Below are positions 44,653 to 56,900 of a stretch of 64,000 bases of DNA, in pieces. Position 1 is the first letter of the stretch. Every line of letters begins with the position of its first letter. The stretch comes from Ceratotherium simum simum (Eukaryota; Chordata; Mammalia; Perissodactyla; Rhinocerotidae). The DNA is taken from contig NW_004454262.1 in the NCBI RefSeq assembly GCF_000283155.1, positions 3,898,888 to 3,962,887 of the forward strand, in the 5' to 3' direction. Under the pieces are notes generated by a model. The model ran no database searches, was not told the origin of the DNA, and saw only the letters and a program-made list of their open reading frames with translations. A program made the position numbers and the translations under genes.

Positions 44653-45345
44653 CCCAGTCCCGCTGTTAGTCTCTCCTCGCCGCTCTTTTGAAGACTGTGT
44701 TTGCAACAACAGGAGCATTTCTTGACAGCAGCGCTGTTAGGATATTTGTACGTTTTTATGTTATGCTCAAGAAAAGCTTCTTCATCTTCGCGTGTCTACT
44801 AGAAGTTTCTCTTTGCAGTTGAGAAAGACTTTAGGGTTTCCCCCATCCATGCCTTGAAATATGTGGGTTCACGGTCCATCTTTCATCATTTGTTTGTTTG
44901 GCTCATTATGTCTTTAGGAATGGAAATATACGTCTGGGAGTTGGAAATGAAATTTTAGATCCTAGTAAAACCGTTCAGCCATAAAGTGGACTGCTGAGAA
45001 TTGTCCCCAGCTGTCCGAGAGCATCGCCGATGCTGCTGTCCAGCCGGCTCCTGCCGCAGCTTGGACCTTGTTTCCATACGCTGTGCTGGCCACAATTCTC
45101 GAATTCTGGGTTTGGCTTTTTTTTATATGTCATCAACTGGTTCTTTTCTTAGTAGGCATTTAATGAAACATTGTGCAAATTGTCACTTATTCCTTGGTGT
45201 CTGGGAATAACGTGAGCAGGCTGACGTCTTGCAGTTTTACATTGACTAGTTATATGTTCTGTGTCCCAACAACTAGTAGTGTCTGGCCCTCGCAGGCATT
45301 CACCGTTTGTTGATTGAATAAATGTTAGCTCTGCTCATTGTGAAA
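44653..45345 (+). other. VPS41: VPS41 3' UTR (minimal extent)
   Basis: Sequence after the stop has no further coding potential related to VPS41. The right end is an inference: it is set about 20 bases beyond the first canonical polyadenylation hexamer. Other AATAAA hexamers at 45726-45731 and 46983-46988 could give longer transcripts. Confidence 0.6.
45317..45322 (+). promoter_or_regulatory. Polyadenylation signal AATAAA, first after the VPS41 stop
   Basis: Canonical hexamer 665 bases after the stop, followed within 30 bases by a T/G-containing stretch. Use of this site is inferred. Confidence 0.55.
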
Positions 45346-45774
45346 GACTCCCTCTACTGGATTTAACAACTTCAATCAAGAATTCTGGCACCCTCATAAG
45401 GAAAGAGAGTTTTCAGCACCTTAGAGTGTGAGTAATTATGATTAGGTTTTGCTAGCAGGCAGGAAGTGAGTGACACTGTAGAACCTGAGAGTGATTCTCT
45501 GGAGAATTGTCTAATGCAGAAGGTGGCCATAACAATGTTTCCTGGAGCCTTCTTTGGAGCCTCCTTTCTCCTCGTAGAACGTAGAGAGCATAGAAGAGAG
45601 AGAGAGAATTCAAACTTGTGACTGTGTCTTGGCTTCCTCTGTCTTGGTATATATTGCCATCCTCTAATGGCTGTAAAAGTGTGAAAAACACCTACTGTCC
45701 CCTCTCCCTTAGTCCCATAAAGAGGAATAAATACAGCTTTCTGCTTCTGCCTTTTTGGGGAGGCGGCGGGATTC

Positions 45775-45965
45775 TAGTGAGTACTGAGCACATGCTGACC
45801 ACCGAACTTTGCACAGCCCTTCCCATGAGCAGCATCTCATTGAATTCTCACAGCTCCCCCAGAAAGAAGAGAGTATGTCCCTCGGTTTACTGAGGAAGAA
45901 ACCAGAATGTGGAGATGTTATCACAGTCGCAGAGGTGACCGCCTGACTCCAGCGCAGGGCTCCAC
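45775..45965 (-). repeat. MIR, antisense
   Basis: GAGCACATGCTGACCACCG, TCATTGAATTCTCACAGC and GTTTACTGAGGAAGAAACC follow the antisense MIR layout. Located past the VPS41 3' end. Confidence 0.65.
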
Positions 45966-46529
45966 TCTAAGAAATCATAGGGCCAAGTGCAGAGGAAATG
46001 CACGGGTTGTCTCTTCACATTGGGGCTAAAAAGAATAGCAGACAACAGACTTTCTCTGTTAGTCTTAAATATTTAGAACTGGAAAGTCCTTTGTTGTAAC
46101 TGAATGTAAGCCTCAGCCCTCTCAGTATTTCCTTATTCCAAGACTAGTGTTCTTTCTGCTACACTGCTAGTTTTTCAGTTTCCGTTTTTGTTTTAACCAG
46201 AGAAACCCTTCCTTCACAAAAACTCTTACAAGTAAGCCCAGTTGGAAACACAGGTAAAAAGCAAAGCTACTCCCCCTGTACTGGAGAAGAACGTAGTTGC
46301 CACGTATTTCCTATCCTCTCCTTAAAGAAGGCCATTCTGAGTGTGAAATAGCCAAGGTCAAAGTTACTTTGTGAGAGCAATTTTATTTTGTTTTTGTCTT
46401 TAGCCAACAGGATTTTACACTGGTTTTAAGTATGTTCATCTTTGAGAATTTTTGAGAAGTTCTCAAAAAATGTTTAATTAATTTGGTGGTTCTTAGAGCG
46501 TGAAACTATATATTTTAATATTATAAAAA

Positions 46530-46775
46530 CAAACATTTGTTGAGCAGTTGCTCTGTGTCAGACACTTATAGGCACTTGGCAACTTATTGCATTTCATCAT
46601 CACACTAGCCCCGCGAGGTGGGCGTCATCCTCATCCGCCCCTCACAGATGAGGAAACGAGCATGTGAAGGGCAGGCAGTTTGTCTCCGGTCCAGTGGCCG
46701 GCAGGAGGTACAGCTGGAATTCACACCCACGCAGTCAGCCCTCGGAGTCCATGCTCTTAACTACTGCATATTTGA
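46530..46775 (-). repeat. MIR, antisense, near full length
   Basis: GAGCAGTTGCTCTGTGTCAG, CTCACAGATGAGGAAACGAG, CAGCTGGAATTCACACCC and CATGCTCTTAACTACTGC run in the right order over about 240 bp. Confidence 0.8.
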
Positions 46776-47379
46776 TCGATTTTTTAAAAAATATAGTTCT
46801 TTGATCTCTGTTGTTCAGTGTATAGAAAACAAAATCCCCTCTAGTAGCAGGAAGGGATTGCTCATCAAGTATTGAAGGTCACAGAATTCCTGAGAAGACT
46901 GAGGAAACAGACACAGGGAGCGTGTCCAGGCACAGGTCCCAAGGCACCCCGGGCCCCCCTCCCTTTAAGTAAACTTTGAGTAAATAAAAGTATACACATT
47001 TCTCAGTTTCTTTAAGGTTCATTCTCAGTAACACTAAATAAGGAATATTATGTGTGTACATATATGTGTAGGAGACGTTTCTATGTGCCAAATATCACAC
47101 CAGTTTATTCTGGTTTCTCTTATCAAGACTCGGGCTGTTAAAACATCACCAGTTTTGATAGTAAGCAGTAACTTTCACTTCCCAAACACTGTTCCTGGAC
47201 TCATAGCTAATTGTCACTTTATAAAATCTGGAAAGAAATGCTATCATCTTTTCTCCCACAATGCAGGTTTTAGGATGATTAGAATCAATAAAGGTAAGAC
47301 AGGAGAGAGAATGAAAGACTCAGCCTCCAGATGCAGGTACCCCAGAGTTAGCCACTCCCCGGTCCTTTCTTTACATTCA

Positions 47380-47790
47380 CCCAGAACGGTGGTTCTGAAA
47401 TGGACACGGGGTCATGTCATTCCTCTCTCCGAACCCTCAGGAACCCCCATGCCCTGTACGGGAAAGGGCTTTTGGTTTGGGGCGTGACCTATACAACCCA
47501 TTACATTTAACGTGGCAGCCTCCTTTGTATCACTCCCTGAGCTCCGGCCATTACAGACTGACCTGTCGTTCCCTTTACCTTCCTTCTGCTCTGCTTCATC
47601 CTACAGTGCCCTGCTCAGTGTGACTCCTCGCTGGCTGACCTCCTCAGACTGGGTGGGAGACCTCTCACTTGTCCTCCTATAGCACCCAGGGCCCCATCTG
47701 CCTTGGTCACACTACACTGCAGTCGTTCATGTAGCGAGTGTAATCTCAGTCCACAAACTCAGGTCTACAAACAATGTTTAAATCTTCTCA
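47380..47790 (+). repeat. LINE-2 fragment
   Basis: GGTCATGTCATTCCTCTCTC, GAACCCTCAGGAACCCC and the following C/T-rich text resemble the middle of the L2 3' region. Frames are open in places only because stops are rare in this base composition. Confidence 0.55.
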
Positions 47791-48759
47791 AGTCCATATT
47801 CTACCTAGTGGCGTAAATTTCATCTTAGTTCATGGTAAACCCGGGAAAATGAGGCTTTTCTGGATAGTTCAGGGAACCTTCTCTTCTGCTTACCTCTAAA
47901 TTTTGGAGTGATGGTAAGAATGGTCTCATTGTGTCCACTATCAATGAGAAGGAGGCATCTGGTCCTTAGTCGACCTCTGTCCATACCGGCATTGGTTGAA
48001 ATGCTGTCATCCCCACAGCCTTCCATCACCTGCCTCTGCTGCCGACATCTCTCAGATGTCTGCAGTCCCAGCCAGTCTCTGGTCCTCAGTCCTCGCACTG
48101 ACCCTGCCGCTCCTGACCACCAGACCTCTGCAGTCCAGCTGCCTCCCGCAGCGCCCCCCGCCCCCCACCTCTGACAGCCTCATGGCTCTGGTGCTCCGGG
48201 AAATTCAGACTTGCCAACCGCGTTGGTCTTTGTTGCTCCCTCACCACGTCTAAGAGTGTGTGTTGGAGGGCAGGGGTGTTGGAAAAGGTGGACATTTGGT
48301 TTGCAAGGCTTGCTACCTCTCAAAGGAAATGGAAAGTGGGGACCTTCTGTTCTCAAAGCTCCAGACCTGTCTGCTGAGTCTATCTCTACTGCATGCCCAC
48401 CCAAAAACTCAGTCCCAGAGTACAGGGCAAGGTGCCCCTCCTTGGCAAGAGAGCAAGCCTCAGCCCTCTTCTACATGAGCCTGTCTCTTGCTCTATCCCA
48501 GTCTGGTTAAACGTTTCCTTATTGGGGCAGTGGAACTGGCTCTCACATTATCATGTATTGTTTTTCGTGTAAACTTTGGTTTCTGGTACTCAAGAGGTTG
48601 AGGCTCTTGCAAGCTGTGGATTCTGTACATTTTTAAGAATCTATTTTGGAACTTAAAATCAAAGATTTGCTTTTCCTTCTCTGCCATATCATCCCTGCCG
48701 TTGTTGCTATCTTACTATGAACGAGGGAGCAGTAGCAGAAAGCCCAAGGGGGAAAACAA

Positions 48760-48827
48760 CTACACCAGAATATCATCCTGCCAATGCAGGATGTAGTTAC
48801 TACACCAGAATATCATCCTGCCAATGC
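48760..48827. repeat. 28-bp direct repeat, period 40, with internal palindrome
   Basis: The unit beginning CTACACCAGAATATC and ending CCAATGC occurs at 48760-48787 and 48800-48827 without mismatch. The spacer, together with the first copy's end, makes an inverted repeat CATCCTGC/GCAGGATG at 48774-48793. Confidence 0.85.
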
Positions 48828-48829
48828 CC

Positions 48830-49580
48830 CTTTTGTGTCTGTCTCGTACTGTAGACTGGGAGCTCAGTAAAGACAAGGAACGTATTGTGTTTATCTTTCC
48901 CATGGTAGAGTGACACAAAAGAGCCACTTGAAAATGTTTGTTGAATGAATGAAAGTAAGCCCAGTCTTGCTCTCTGTTGGAGACAGATAGATATAGAGAT
49001 ATATACTTTATTTCTATAGCATTCTGTGACATGAGTGACATGACTTATAAATGTGGCCCTCTCCTGGTGGATGTTCTCCTCTATAGACCTGCTCTCCTCT
49101 CTACCTCCTGGGATTCCTCCCTTTTCCTCACTGTCACCATCACAAGTCTCGTTTGTCTACTTTCTTACTTCTGTAAGGGGCACATTTTATTCTCAAGTTC
49201 ATCCCACCTGAAACCTCATCTTTGAGTGTTCTTCCTCCTTGGGTTATGACCAATTCCTTCCCAATTTTCCTGCCTCCAGTATTCACACTTCTCTGCTTTA
49301 TTCTGCACCGAGTCTCTATATTAATCTTTTTCCCGACTGACCCAATCAAGTTGCCGGATGTTTTGCTATTCACAATGCTTAAAATCTCTACGGGTCCATT
49401 TTTCCCATGTCTTCAATTCCCCTCTTCCACCTCCTCATCAACTTAAAGCCCCTCCAGCCTTCAAAGTGCAGCTTAATGTCTTACCACCTCCGTGTCTTCT
49501 TCCCCAGCGTACTCTGCCCCCCAACCTAAAGCAGTTTGTGCTCCAGCCTCCCATTACTGTGGCTCAAATGTAACAAAGCT
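48830..49580 (+). repeat. LINE-2-like fragments
   Basis: GTAGACTGGGAGCTCAG..AAGACAAGGAACG and TTGAATGAATGAAAG form an L2 3' end (48840-48960). 49030-49580 is a further C/T-rich ancient segment, probably another L2 fragment. No coding evidence. Confidence 0.45.
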
Positions 49581-50423
49581 ATTTATGTGATATGTTATCC
49601 TCTATACATGTCTTATCCCCTCAAATGAATTGCTCCTCGAAGGAAAGAAATCTCATAGAGTCTCCAAAGGCATGCTTCAGAAAGGGCACTCATTAATGCC
49701 CCTTGATAGACTGAGCAAGACCTCATTCTCCCTCTGGGTGTGGGGTTCTTCCCTCCGGAAGGAGTGTTGGGAATATATGGTGGGGAGAGAGTGGAGAAGA
49801 GCCCTGCCAGCTTGGGTAGCTCCTGTGGTTATCTTCATACTTAATGGCTCCATGGGTACATCCATTCTCCATAGTTCCCTTTCATGCTGTGGCTTTCTAA
49901 AAATTAGCCTTTCTATTCATTGTCAAAAACCAGACACATTGGTAAGGTCCTTAGCTCCATACACTATAAACGCCTGAATAGGTCATATGACTATAAGTCA
50001 ATGTATTCAAGTGAATTAAGCTAAAGCATTTTTTCCAAAATTAGTCTACCTTTTTGCCCCAGTTATTCCACATAGCCTCAATTCCCTTTTGCTTCGATGT
50101 TGGCACATCAATGATATATTTTCAAAATTCTGTCAACTCTTGTCTGACTACAATGATCATATAATTGGTGATCCCCACCAGGGCATTTTCAGAATGTGAG
50201 GGGACACTATTAAAAGTTACTCCAAGCCAACTGTCCCCAGAAACCTAAGAATTATGTCACTCTCTGTGACTCATAGTATTATTGGTTCAGTAGTTTAACA
50301 GAAGGAAGAAAATAACATTACTTAAAGCCAAAACTGAAAATAAGTTCTGCCTTCTGAGGGAAATTGTGTAAGTCATACCATGCAAAAAAAGAAATATACT
50401 GCTCACTTATAAAGACTGATGGG

Positions 50424-50633
50424 GGCCCGGCCCTGTGGCTTAGTGGTTAAGTGCGCGTGCTCCGCTGCTGGCGGCCCAGGTTTGGATCCCAGGCGCACAC
50501 CGACGCACCGCTTCTCCCGCCATGCTGAGGCCACGTCCCACATACAGCAACTAGAAGGATGTGCAGCTATGACGTACCACTGTCTACTGGGGCTTTGGGG
50601 GAAAAATAAATTAATTAATTAATTTAAAAAAAA
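50424..50633 (+). mobile_element. ERE SINE (ERE1-type body)
   Basis: Head GGCCCGGCCCTGTGGC, body CAGCAACTAGAAGG, tail with ATTA repeats. Perfect 13-bp TSD AAAGACTGATGGG at 50411-50423 and 50634-50646. Confidence 0.93.
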
Positions 50634-51311
50634 AAAGACTGATGGGACGATGGAGATAGAGACTCAAGAGGGAGAGAGGAAATGCTAGAACCTTCAAACC
50701 TCTTCAGAGTCCTTGCTGCAAAGCAGAGCAAATTATTGAATCTTTAGATAATGAAAGTTAGCCCAGAGCTCTGTCAGGAATGAAGAGCCGAGTTGCTCTG
50801 CTTTCTAAAGGGAAGGAAATTGAGAGGTGAGGGTTTTAAGGAATGAGGACACCAAGCAACCTGGGTGATCAGTGGGCTTTCAAGAAAAGGAAAGATTAAT
50901 ACTCAAACTGATGTTGCATTGATGCTGAATCCTTCCATCTCCCTGAAATGTTCAGTAAAGTCTCATATATAAACTACGTCTTCTGAGTAGTTTTTAGGGA
51001 AAACAGAGGAGCTATGTTCTACAGCTGGGACCCTGAAGAGCAGAAAGAAGTGAACAGTGATAGGGGCAAGAGCTGGACTTGATGGAGAACAGGGGTTCAG
51101 ACCCACAAGTGACAAGAATATAAAAACCCTGGAATTCACTGAAATGTGGGGAGAAGACTGGTCTTCCCAAAGGAATATGGATAAAAGCCTTGAGACAATT
51201 TTATATAAATGTCACAGGACAGACAGGGTGACTTCAGCTACATTGAGTTACATATCATATCCATATTGACAAAATTTAGGAATGGAGTGTAAATTTAACC
51301 TTCAATTTTTT

Positions 51312-51551
51312 TTTTTTTTTGTGAGGAGATCAGCCCTGTGCTAACATCTGCCAATCCTCCCCTTTTTTTGCTGAGGAAGACTGGCCCTGGGCTAACATCT
51401 GTGCCCATCTTCCTCCACTTTATATGGGACACCGCCACAACATGGCTTGCCAAGCAGTGCGTCGGTGCGTGCCCGGGATCCGAACCGGCGAACCCCAGGC
51501 CGCCGCAGTGGAGCGCACGCACTTAACCACTTGCGCCACCGGGCCGGCCCC
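51312..51551 (-). mobile_element. ERE SINE, second family, antisense
   Basis: Antisense copy with CCACTTTATATGGGAC, TGGCTTGCCAAGCAG and two GCTAACATCTG modules. Perfect 16-bp TSD TAACCTTCAATTTTTT at 51296-51311 and 51552-51567. Confidence 0.93.
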
Positions 51552-51781
51552 TAACCTTCAATTTTTTAAGATAATTTTACTTCAAAAACTACGTACATTT
51601 TGTCACCAGGCTTTTATTCCAATCCTAATATGTGTCCTGTTCTAGAGACACATCTGTGCATTCTAGTTTCTTCAAGATTGTTTTCCACCGTGTTCTGTGT
51701 GAATAGGAGGATTTGTAGATGGCACAAGTATGGTGAAAGGAATTTGTAAGTGACAGAATCAAGAATGAAAATTGCCTTGTA

Positions 51782-51996
51782 GGGCCGGCCCTGTGGCTTG
51801 GTGGTTAAGTGCGCGCGCTGCAATGCTGGTGGCCCGGGTTCGGATCCCGGGTGCGCATTGAGGCACCACTTCTCCGTCCATCCTGAGGCCGAGTCCCACA
51901 TACAGCAACTGGAAGGATGTGCAGCTATGACATGCAACTATCTACTGGGGCTTTGGAGGGAAAAAATAAATAAAATCTTTAAAAAAAAAAAAAAAA
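51782..51996 (+). mobile_element. ERE SINE (CTTGGTGG subfamily)
   Basis: Same subfamily as 28070-28290. Ends in a 16-A run and has a perfect 15-bp TSD GAAAATTGCCTTGTA at 51767-51781 and 51997-52011. Confidence 0.94.
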
Positions 51997-52144
51997 GAAA
52001 ATTGCCTTGTAATGTCTAATAAGTAGGCAAAATTTAATAGATGTGAAATGCAAAATTCTTCAGTTATGCTCATGTTTGTACAAGAATGGGTTAGGAGAGA
52101 CCTAGTTACTAGTCCAAGTGAAAAGAGGCCTTGGGTAAACGGAG

Positions 52145-52385
52145 CATTTTGCTCTGAAGTTAGACCTACGTTGTAATCCATGCTCTGTCATTAGGAAACA
52201 ATTTGGCTAAGTTACTTAACATTTCTAAGCCTCAGTTGCCTCAAACGTAAAATGGGTGATAATAATAGCACCTGCTTTGGAGAATGTTGAGAGCATTAAG
52301 TGAGATGACGCATGGAAAGTGCTCAGCTGGTACAAGCACAGGAAAGGTAAGTAGCTTGTAGCAAATGCTCCATAAATGTCAGCCT
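52145..52385 (+). repeat. MIR, near full length
   Basis: Sense MIR: AAGTTACTTAACATTTCTAAG, CTCAGTTGCCTCAAACG, AAATGGGTGATAATAATAGC and GGAAAGTGCTCAGCTGG. It abuts the MLT1 LTR. Confidence 0.78.
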
Positions 52386-52391
52386 CTGAGA

Positions 52392-52808
52392 TGACCCCTG
52401 TAATCCCCACCTCTACCAGGGTTGGTCTGTGACCAATAGAATACAGCAGAATTGATGGTACATCACTTCCAAGACTAGATCATAAAAGACACCGTGGCTT
52501 GACATCACTCGCCCTGGGGGAAGCCGTGTTGTGAATGGAGACTCCCACTTGGTAAGAAATCCAAGCCCCCTTTCAACAGCATGTGAGGGAGCTTGGAAGT
52601 GATTCTCCAGGGCCAGTCAAATCTTCAGTCTGCAGCCCCAGCCAACAACTTGCCTGCAAACTCGTGAAAGACCCTGAGCTGGAACCACCCACCCAAGCCA
52701 CTCTTGGACTCCTGATGCTCAGACACTGTATGAGATAATAAATGTTTGTCGTTTTAAGCTACTAAATTTGGGGGTAATCTGTTATGCAGCCATAGATAAC
52801 TAATACAG
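52392..52808 (+). mobile_element. MLT1-type (ERVL-MaLR) LTR
   Basis: GTCTGTGACCAATAGAATA ... ATAAAAGACACCGTGGCTTG ... GAGATAATAAATGTTTGTCG ... GCAGCCATAGATAACTAATA are hallmarks of MLT1 LTRs, including the AATAAA. The left part is truncated. Ancient and solitary. Confidence 0.8.
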
Positions 52809-53198
52809 CAAGTGCTTAGTAGTTGTTAGCCTGCTTGCTGTTGCTTGACCACAAATGTGAACCATCAGTAACTGCAGAAAAAAGTACAATGCAACATTGT
52901 ATACATACAACATAACGGACTATTTGTCCTAGGCACAGAAAGCATTTTCCATTCTGCACGTAAGAGCACAGTTTTTAACAGAGATTTTCACAGAGCAGAG
53001 AGGAGTAGCTGGAAGAGTCACAATTTGAAGTCATACCATTTAAGAAACAAGGAATTGGATAGTACATTATTTCAAAGACATGAAAACTGAGGAGTGTACT
53101 AATTTGCAAGGTTTAGAAGTATGTCACGTACAAAAAGGAAAGAGAAGAAATGATCATGTTGCTTCAGAAGTCCAGTTGCTGAGGTTAATCAGTGAAAG

Positions 53199-53694
53199 TG
53201 ATACCGAGCAATGGGTTCGCTCTGCTCGCTGCAATCTGAGCCAATTAATTACAACGAGTTAGGGATCAAGAAAGGAAATTTTAATTCGATTAGCTGGCAT
53301 AATTGGGAAGATGGCAGACTAATGTCTCAAAAAAAAGTCTTCAAGGATTACAGAAACTTGAGGTAGTTATATAGGGAAAAGGGGCAGTAAGGAGGGGGTT
53401 TAGAGATATCAACCTTCAGGCTTGACAAACTCGGGGTCTTTCATTGTTCTTTTCTGTCGATGATGAATATCTTGTAGGTGTGTTTCCCGCCTGTGGTCAG
53501 CCTGTTCCTGGAGAGAAATTCGTAGGACAAAGTTTTAATTTATCAAGCTATAGGGGAGTTCATACGTGAGCGGAGGCCGTAAATCAGGAGAGCATGTGAA
53601 TTATTTTAGAGTACGTGCGGAGCAGCGAGTAGTCACACAGAAGGGGCTGGGGTCATTTAGCAAAACAAGATGGCCTCATTTATGTTCACTTACA
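53199..53694 (-). mobile_element. ERV1-like solo LTR, copy 1
   Basis: Read on the - strand it starts TGTAAGTGAACATAAATG and ends CTCGGTATCA (TG...CA), with a TATA box (TATATAACT, + strand about 53366-53374) and an ATTAAA-type poly(A) signal. 4-bp TSD AAAG at 53195-53198 and 53695-53698. About 496 bp, homologous over its full length to 60805-61302. No gag, pol or env sequence adjoins it. Confidence 0.85.
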
Positions 53695-54205
53695 AAAGTT
53701 ATAGCAAGAAAGGTGGAGAACTTTCTAATGTCCAAGTTGTCCAGCAACAGTTGAATGTGCCCCTGTAGGGTCACGCCCTGGAGGAGGGGGGCCAGTTCCA
53801 GCCAAGGCTGCTGCTCGCTGACCTCTGGACCGCCGGTTAGAGTAGTTGGTCTGTAAGGCCTCTTTCCACTCTAAGCGTGTCTAAATCCCTCAAGAAACAG
53901 TAAATTTAATCAGTTACTCTCACACTCTGTTATTTTTATACTCAGATCCCATGCCCATCTGTCGTGTGTCTGAATACCCACGTCTTTGGCTGGCTTATTA
54001 ATTCAGTGTCACTACAGGGTCCTTACTCCCATCCTCCCCCCCAGGCAAGATCTACTTGCTTCTCCCATCTGACCATTTTGCAGCTTCCTTTTATTTTTTG
54101 CCAGATTAATGTTTATATTCTTCGGCTTATATAATCCTAGTCTTTACAGAGCTGCCAAAAATTTCTTTTGTTTTTCTAAAAGGAAAATGAGTATGTTTCC
54201 ACATG

Positions 54206-54600
54206 TGTTATGGGCTGAATTGTTTCCCCCCAAAATTTATATGTTAAACCTTAATCCCCAGTACCTCAGAATGTGACTGTATTTGGAGATAGGGCCTTTA
54301 AAGAGCTAGTTAAGGTAAAATGAAGTCATATGGGTTGGCCCTAATACGATATGACTGATGTCGTTATAAGGAGGAAATTTGGACACAGATATGTGCATGC
54401 ACAGAGGAAAGACCACGTGAGGACACAGTGAGGAGGCGGCCATCTGCACGCTAAGGAGAGAGGCCTCAGAAGAAGCCAAACCTATGAAACCTCCATCTTG
54501 GACTTCTAGCCTCCAGAATTGTGAGAAAATACCTTTCTATTATTTAAGCCATCCAGCCTGTGGTATTCTGTTATGGCAGCCCTGGCAAACCAACACAACA
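54206..54600 (+). mobile_element. MLT1/MST-type (ERVL-MaLR) LTR, near full length
   Basis: TGTTATGGGCTGAATTG ... AATGTGACTGTATTTGGAGA ... AGCCTCCAGAATTGTGAGAA ... GTTATGGCAGCCCTGGC is the classic MaLR LTR sequence. No internal region adjoins. Confidence 0.88.
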
Positions 54601-55084
54601 TGATAATTCCTTGTCCTGTAAACGGACTCTGTCTCAGCAGCAGGAACACGCTGCCACTCCCTGCCCAAGGGACCACTGCCTACACCAGGAATGCCACCTG
54701 AGCCCACTGCCACGCTGGATCTCTTTCCAGGTGCCATATGTCTTTATCATTTCTCCAGGTATTACTACTTATCATGCTTTCTCTCTGATTCTTTGGTGCC
54801 AGGCTTCCCCACCAAAATGTATTCATGAGAGTATAGCAGGAATTGTCTATTTGTTTAACCAATGTGAAAGGGCTCAAGAACATAAGTTTCTAATTCCAGA
54901 AATCTAGAAGAAGTGTTCTTAAGAGCTTAGTAAAATATTTGTAGATGATGTTACTCGAATTTGAAGTTCATTTTAACATAGGTAGCTTTTTTAGGATTCT
55001 TTTTGGCTTCAATTAAAAAAAAATGCTTATGCTAAGATTTAGGTTCAAAATATGTACTTTCACCCATACAAACGTCCTGTAACA

Positions 55085-55700
55085 TGACTGCGTTAGTCAG
55101 GACTCTTGGTTGCAAGTGAGAGAAACACAACTCAAACTAAGCTTTGGCCAAAATGAAGAATTTATTGTCAAGGCAGTGGACTTGCAAGAAGGATGGCGTT
55201 GTGCCTGGGCTGTGGGGACCCTGGTGAGGCCAGAGCTCTATCTGAAAAGGAGACCCTCATGTAGCCTGAGGAGACAAGGCTGACTTCCTGGAGGAGGTGG
55301 CACCCATAGTCAACTTCCCCTGCACAGTCCAGAGAAACAGACTGATGAGCCCAAGAGAACCCACGGTTGCCTGGAGGCGTTTTACCACGAGCATGGCCAA
55401 TTCACCAGTATCTGAGCCAGCACTGTTAGCTGCATGCTCACATATTGCTTCTCAGTTGTGAAGTGTCAGCTAAAGAGTGGGGGCCACTCTCCTCCATGAG
55501 TGAGGACTGGGTCTGGGCTCAACTTACTAATACTGGGGGAGGAAGTGATGGTAAGTAGGAAAGGGAGGACACTCCCCCGCGTGCCTCCTAGCTGATTCCT
55601 GCACCTTCAGAACATCACTTCCCCAGAGTTGTTTTCTCTGCCTTTCCAGATAAGACTAGCTTCCTTATAAGTGCCTCCCTAGCAGCCTGGACTACAAAGA
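55085..55700. repeat. Probable ancient interspersed repeat
   Basis: GCGTTAGTCAGGACTCTTGG, TTGCAAGTGAGAGAAACACA and AGAATTTATTGTCAAGG occur in many mammalian loci as the start of a dispersed element. Family not recalled with certainty. Confidence 0.45.
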
Positions 55701-56085
55701 CTTTTGAACTCTTGAAATTCTTTAATTATTCATTTGATTGCCACTAGACTATTAATTCCCAGGTAGCAAGGAGTGTCATTAATTCTATGCCTATCCCCAG
55801 TGCCTAGTTAAGTGCCTGGGATTTATGTAAAAGATACTCAAATATATGTTCACTGACTCGTGGGATAACAGTGGAGGCCATCCAGCGGAGGCCATCAACT
55901 GCAGGCCATTCAGACCCAGATCTAATAGCTGAAGGCAAGACATGTTAGCCCCTGCAGAAGCCTCATCCTGGGCCGGTCTTCATTCAGTCTCCCTTCCTCT
56001 CTGTTCAAGTGGTCAAGTATAGCACTGTCGCCATTGTGGATCTGAGATAGTCCAAAGAATCAGGTATGATCCTCTCTGTGCTGTA

Positions 56086-56182
56086 GGGATATTAAAGAAG
56101 GAGAAGGAGGTAGAGGAGGAAGAAAGAAAGAGAGGAAGATGGAGACGATGGAGAAGAAAAGGAACAAAAGAAAATAAGATTG
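56086..56182. repeat. Purine-rich tract (GA-rich)
   Basis: Nearly 100 bases of A and G with few pyrimidines; low-complexity DNA able to form unusual helices in principle. No repeat family. Confidence 0.8.
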
Positions 56183-56694
56183 GCCCTTTACTGGGAGGTG
56201 AAGGAGTTCTATAGTGTACAATGAAGAGAACAGCTCTTGTGAGCTGCAACACGTTGATGATAGAGCAGTTATGTTCTATGTTCTAAGGGGTTCGCTTTCC
56301 TTAAAATTGAAAAATACATTTTTCAGAACCTCTGGCTTTTCTAGGTCCAGAATAAGCCAGAATTTGCCTCTCCCCTTTCTGTGCTCTCCTAGCATCTCAT
56401 ACATTTCTTTGGCATAGCTTATCATAGTTCTCAAAGTGTCTGTCTGTTCCAGTAGGCTGGGAACTCGGGAAGGCAAAGACCATGTTGATATACATATATA
56501 TCCATCCCTCGGGGCCCATTTAAAGGGTTTGCCACATATTCAAGGCTTACTAAATGTTTTACAGATACACTGTGGATGGACAAGAGCACCCTGAAGAAGA
56601 CCATGGTACCAAAGAAAGCTGAGTGTGTTCTCTCTTACTTTGGATGACCCTTTATTCAAGGCTGTACCCTCCTCAATACATAATTAGGATGTTT

Positions 56695-56900
56695 CTTCAC
56701 ATTCACTTCTATCTTCCAGGCACATATATTATCTCATGTAGTCGTTTTAATAATCCTATGAGATAAGAGCTGTTACCCTCATTTTACAAAGATAGTGGCT
56801 GAGACCCAAAGAGGTGAAATGACTTGCTCAAGTTGGAAGGGGCCAGAGTCAGAAGTTGTAAGCAGGCCGTGTGACTCTTTACCACTCCAGGCTCCACATT
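56695..56900 (-). repeat. MIR, antisense
   Basis: CCAGGCACATATATTATCTC, CCTCATTTTACAAAGATAG and GACTTGCTCAAGTTGG mark an antisense MIR. Confidence 0.7.

Noticed and set aside
47050..47487. 145-codon open frame, longest in the window
   Set aside because: Overlaps an L2-like segment; no domain, and the initial part is AT-rich microsatellite-like DNA.
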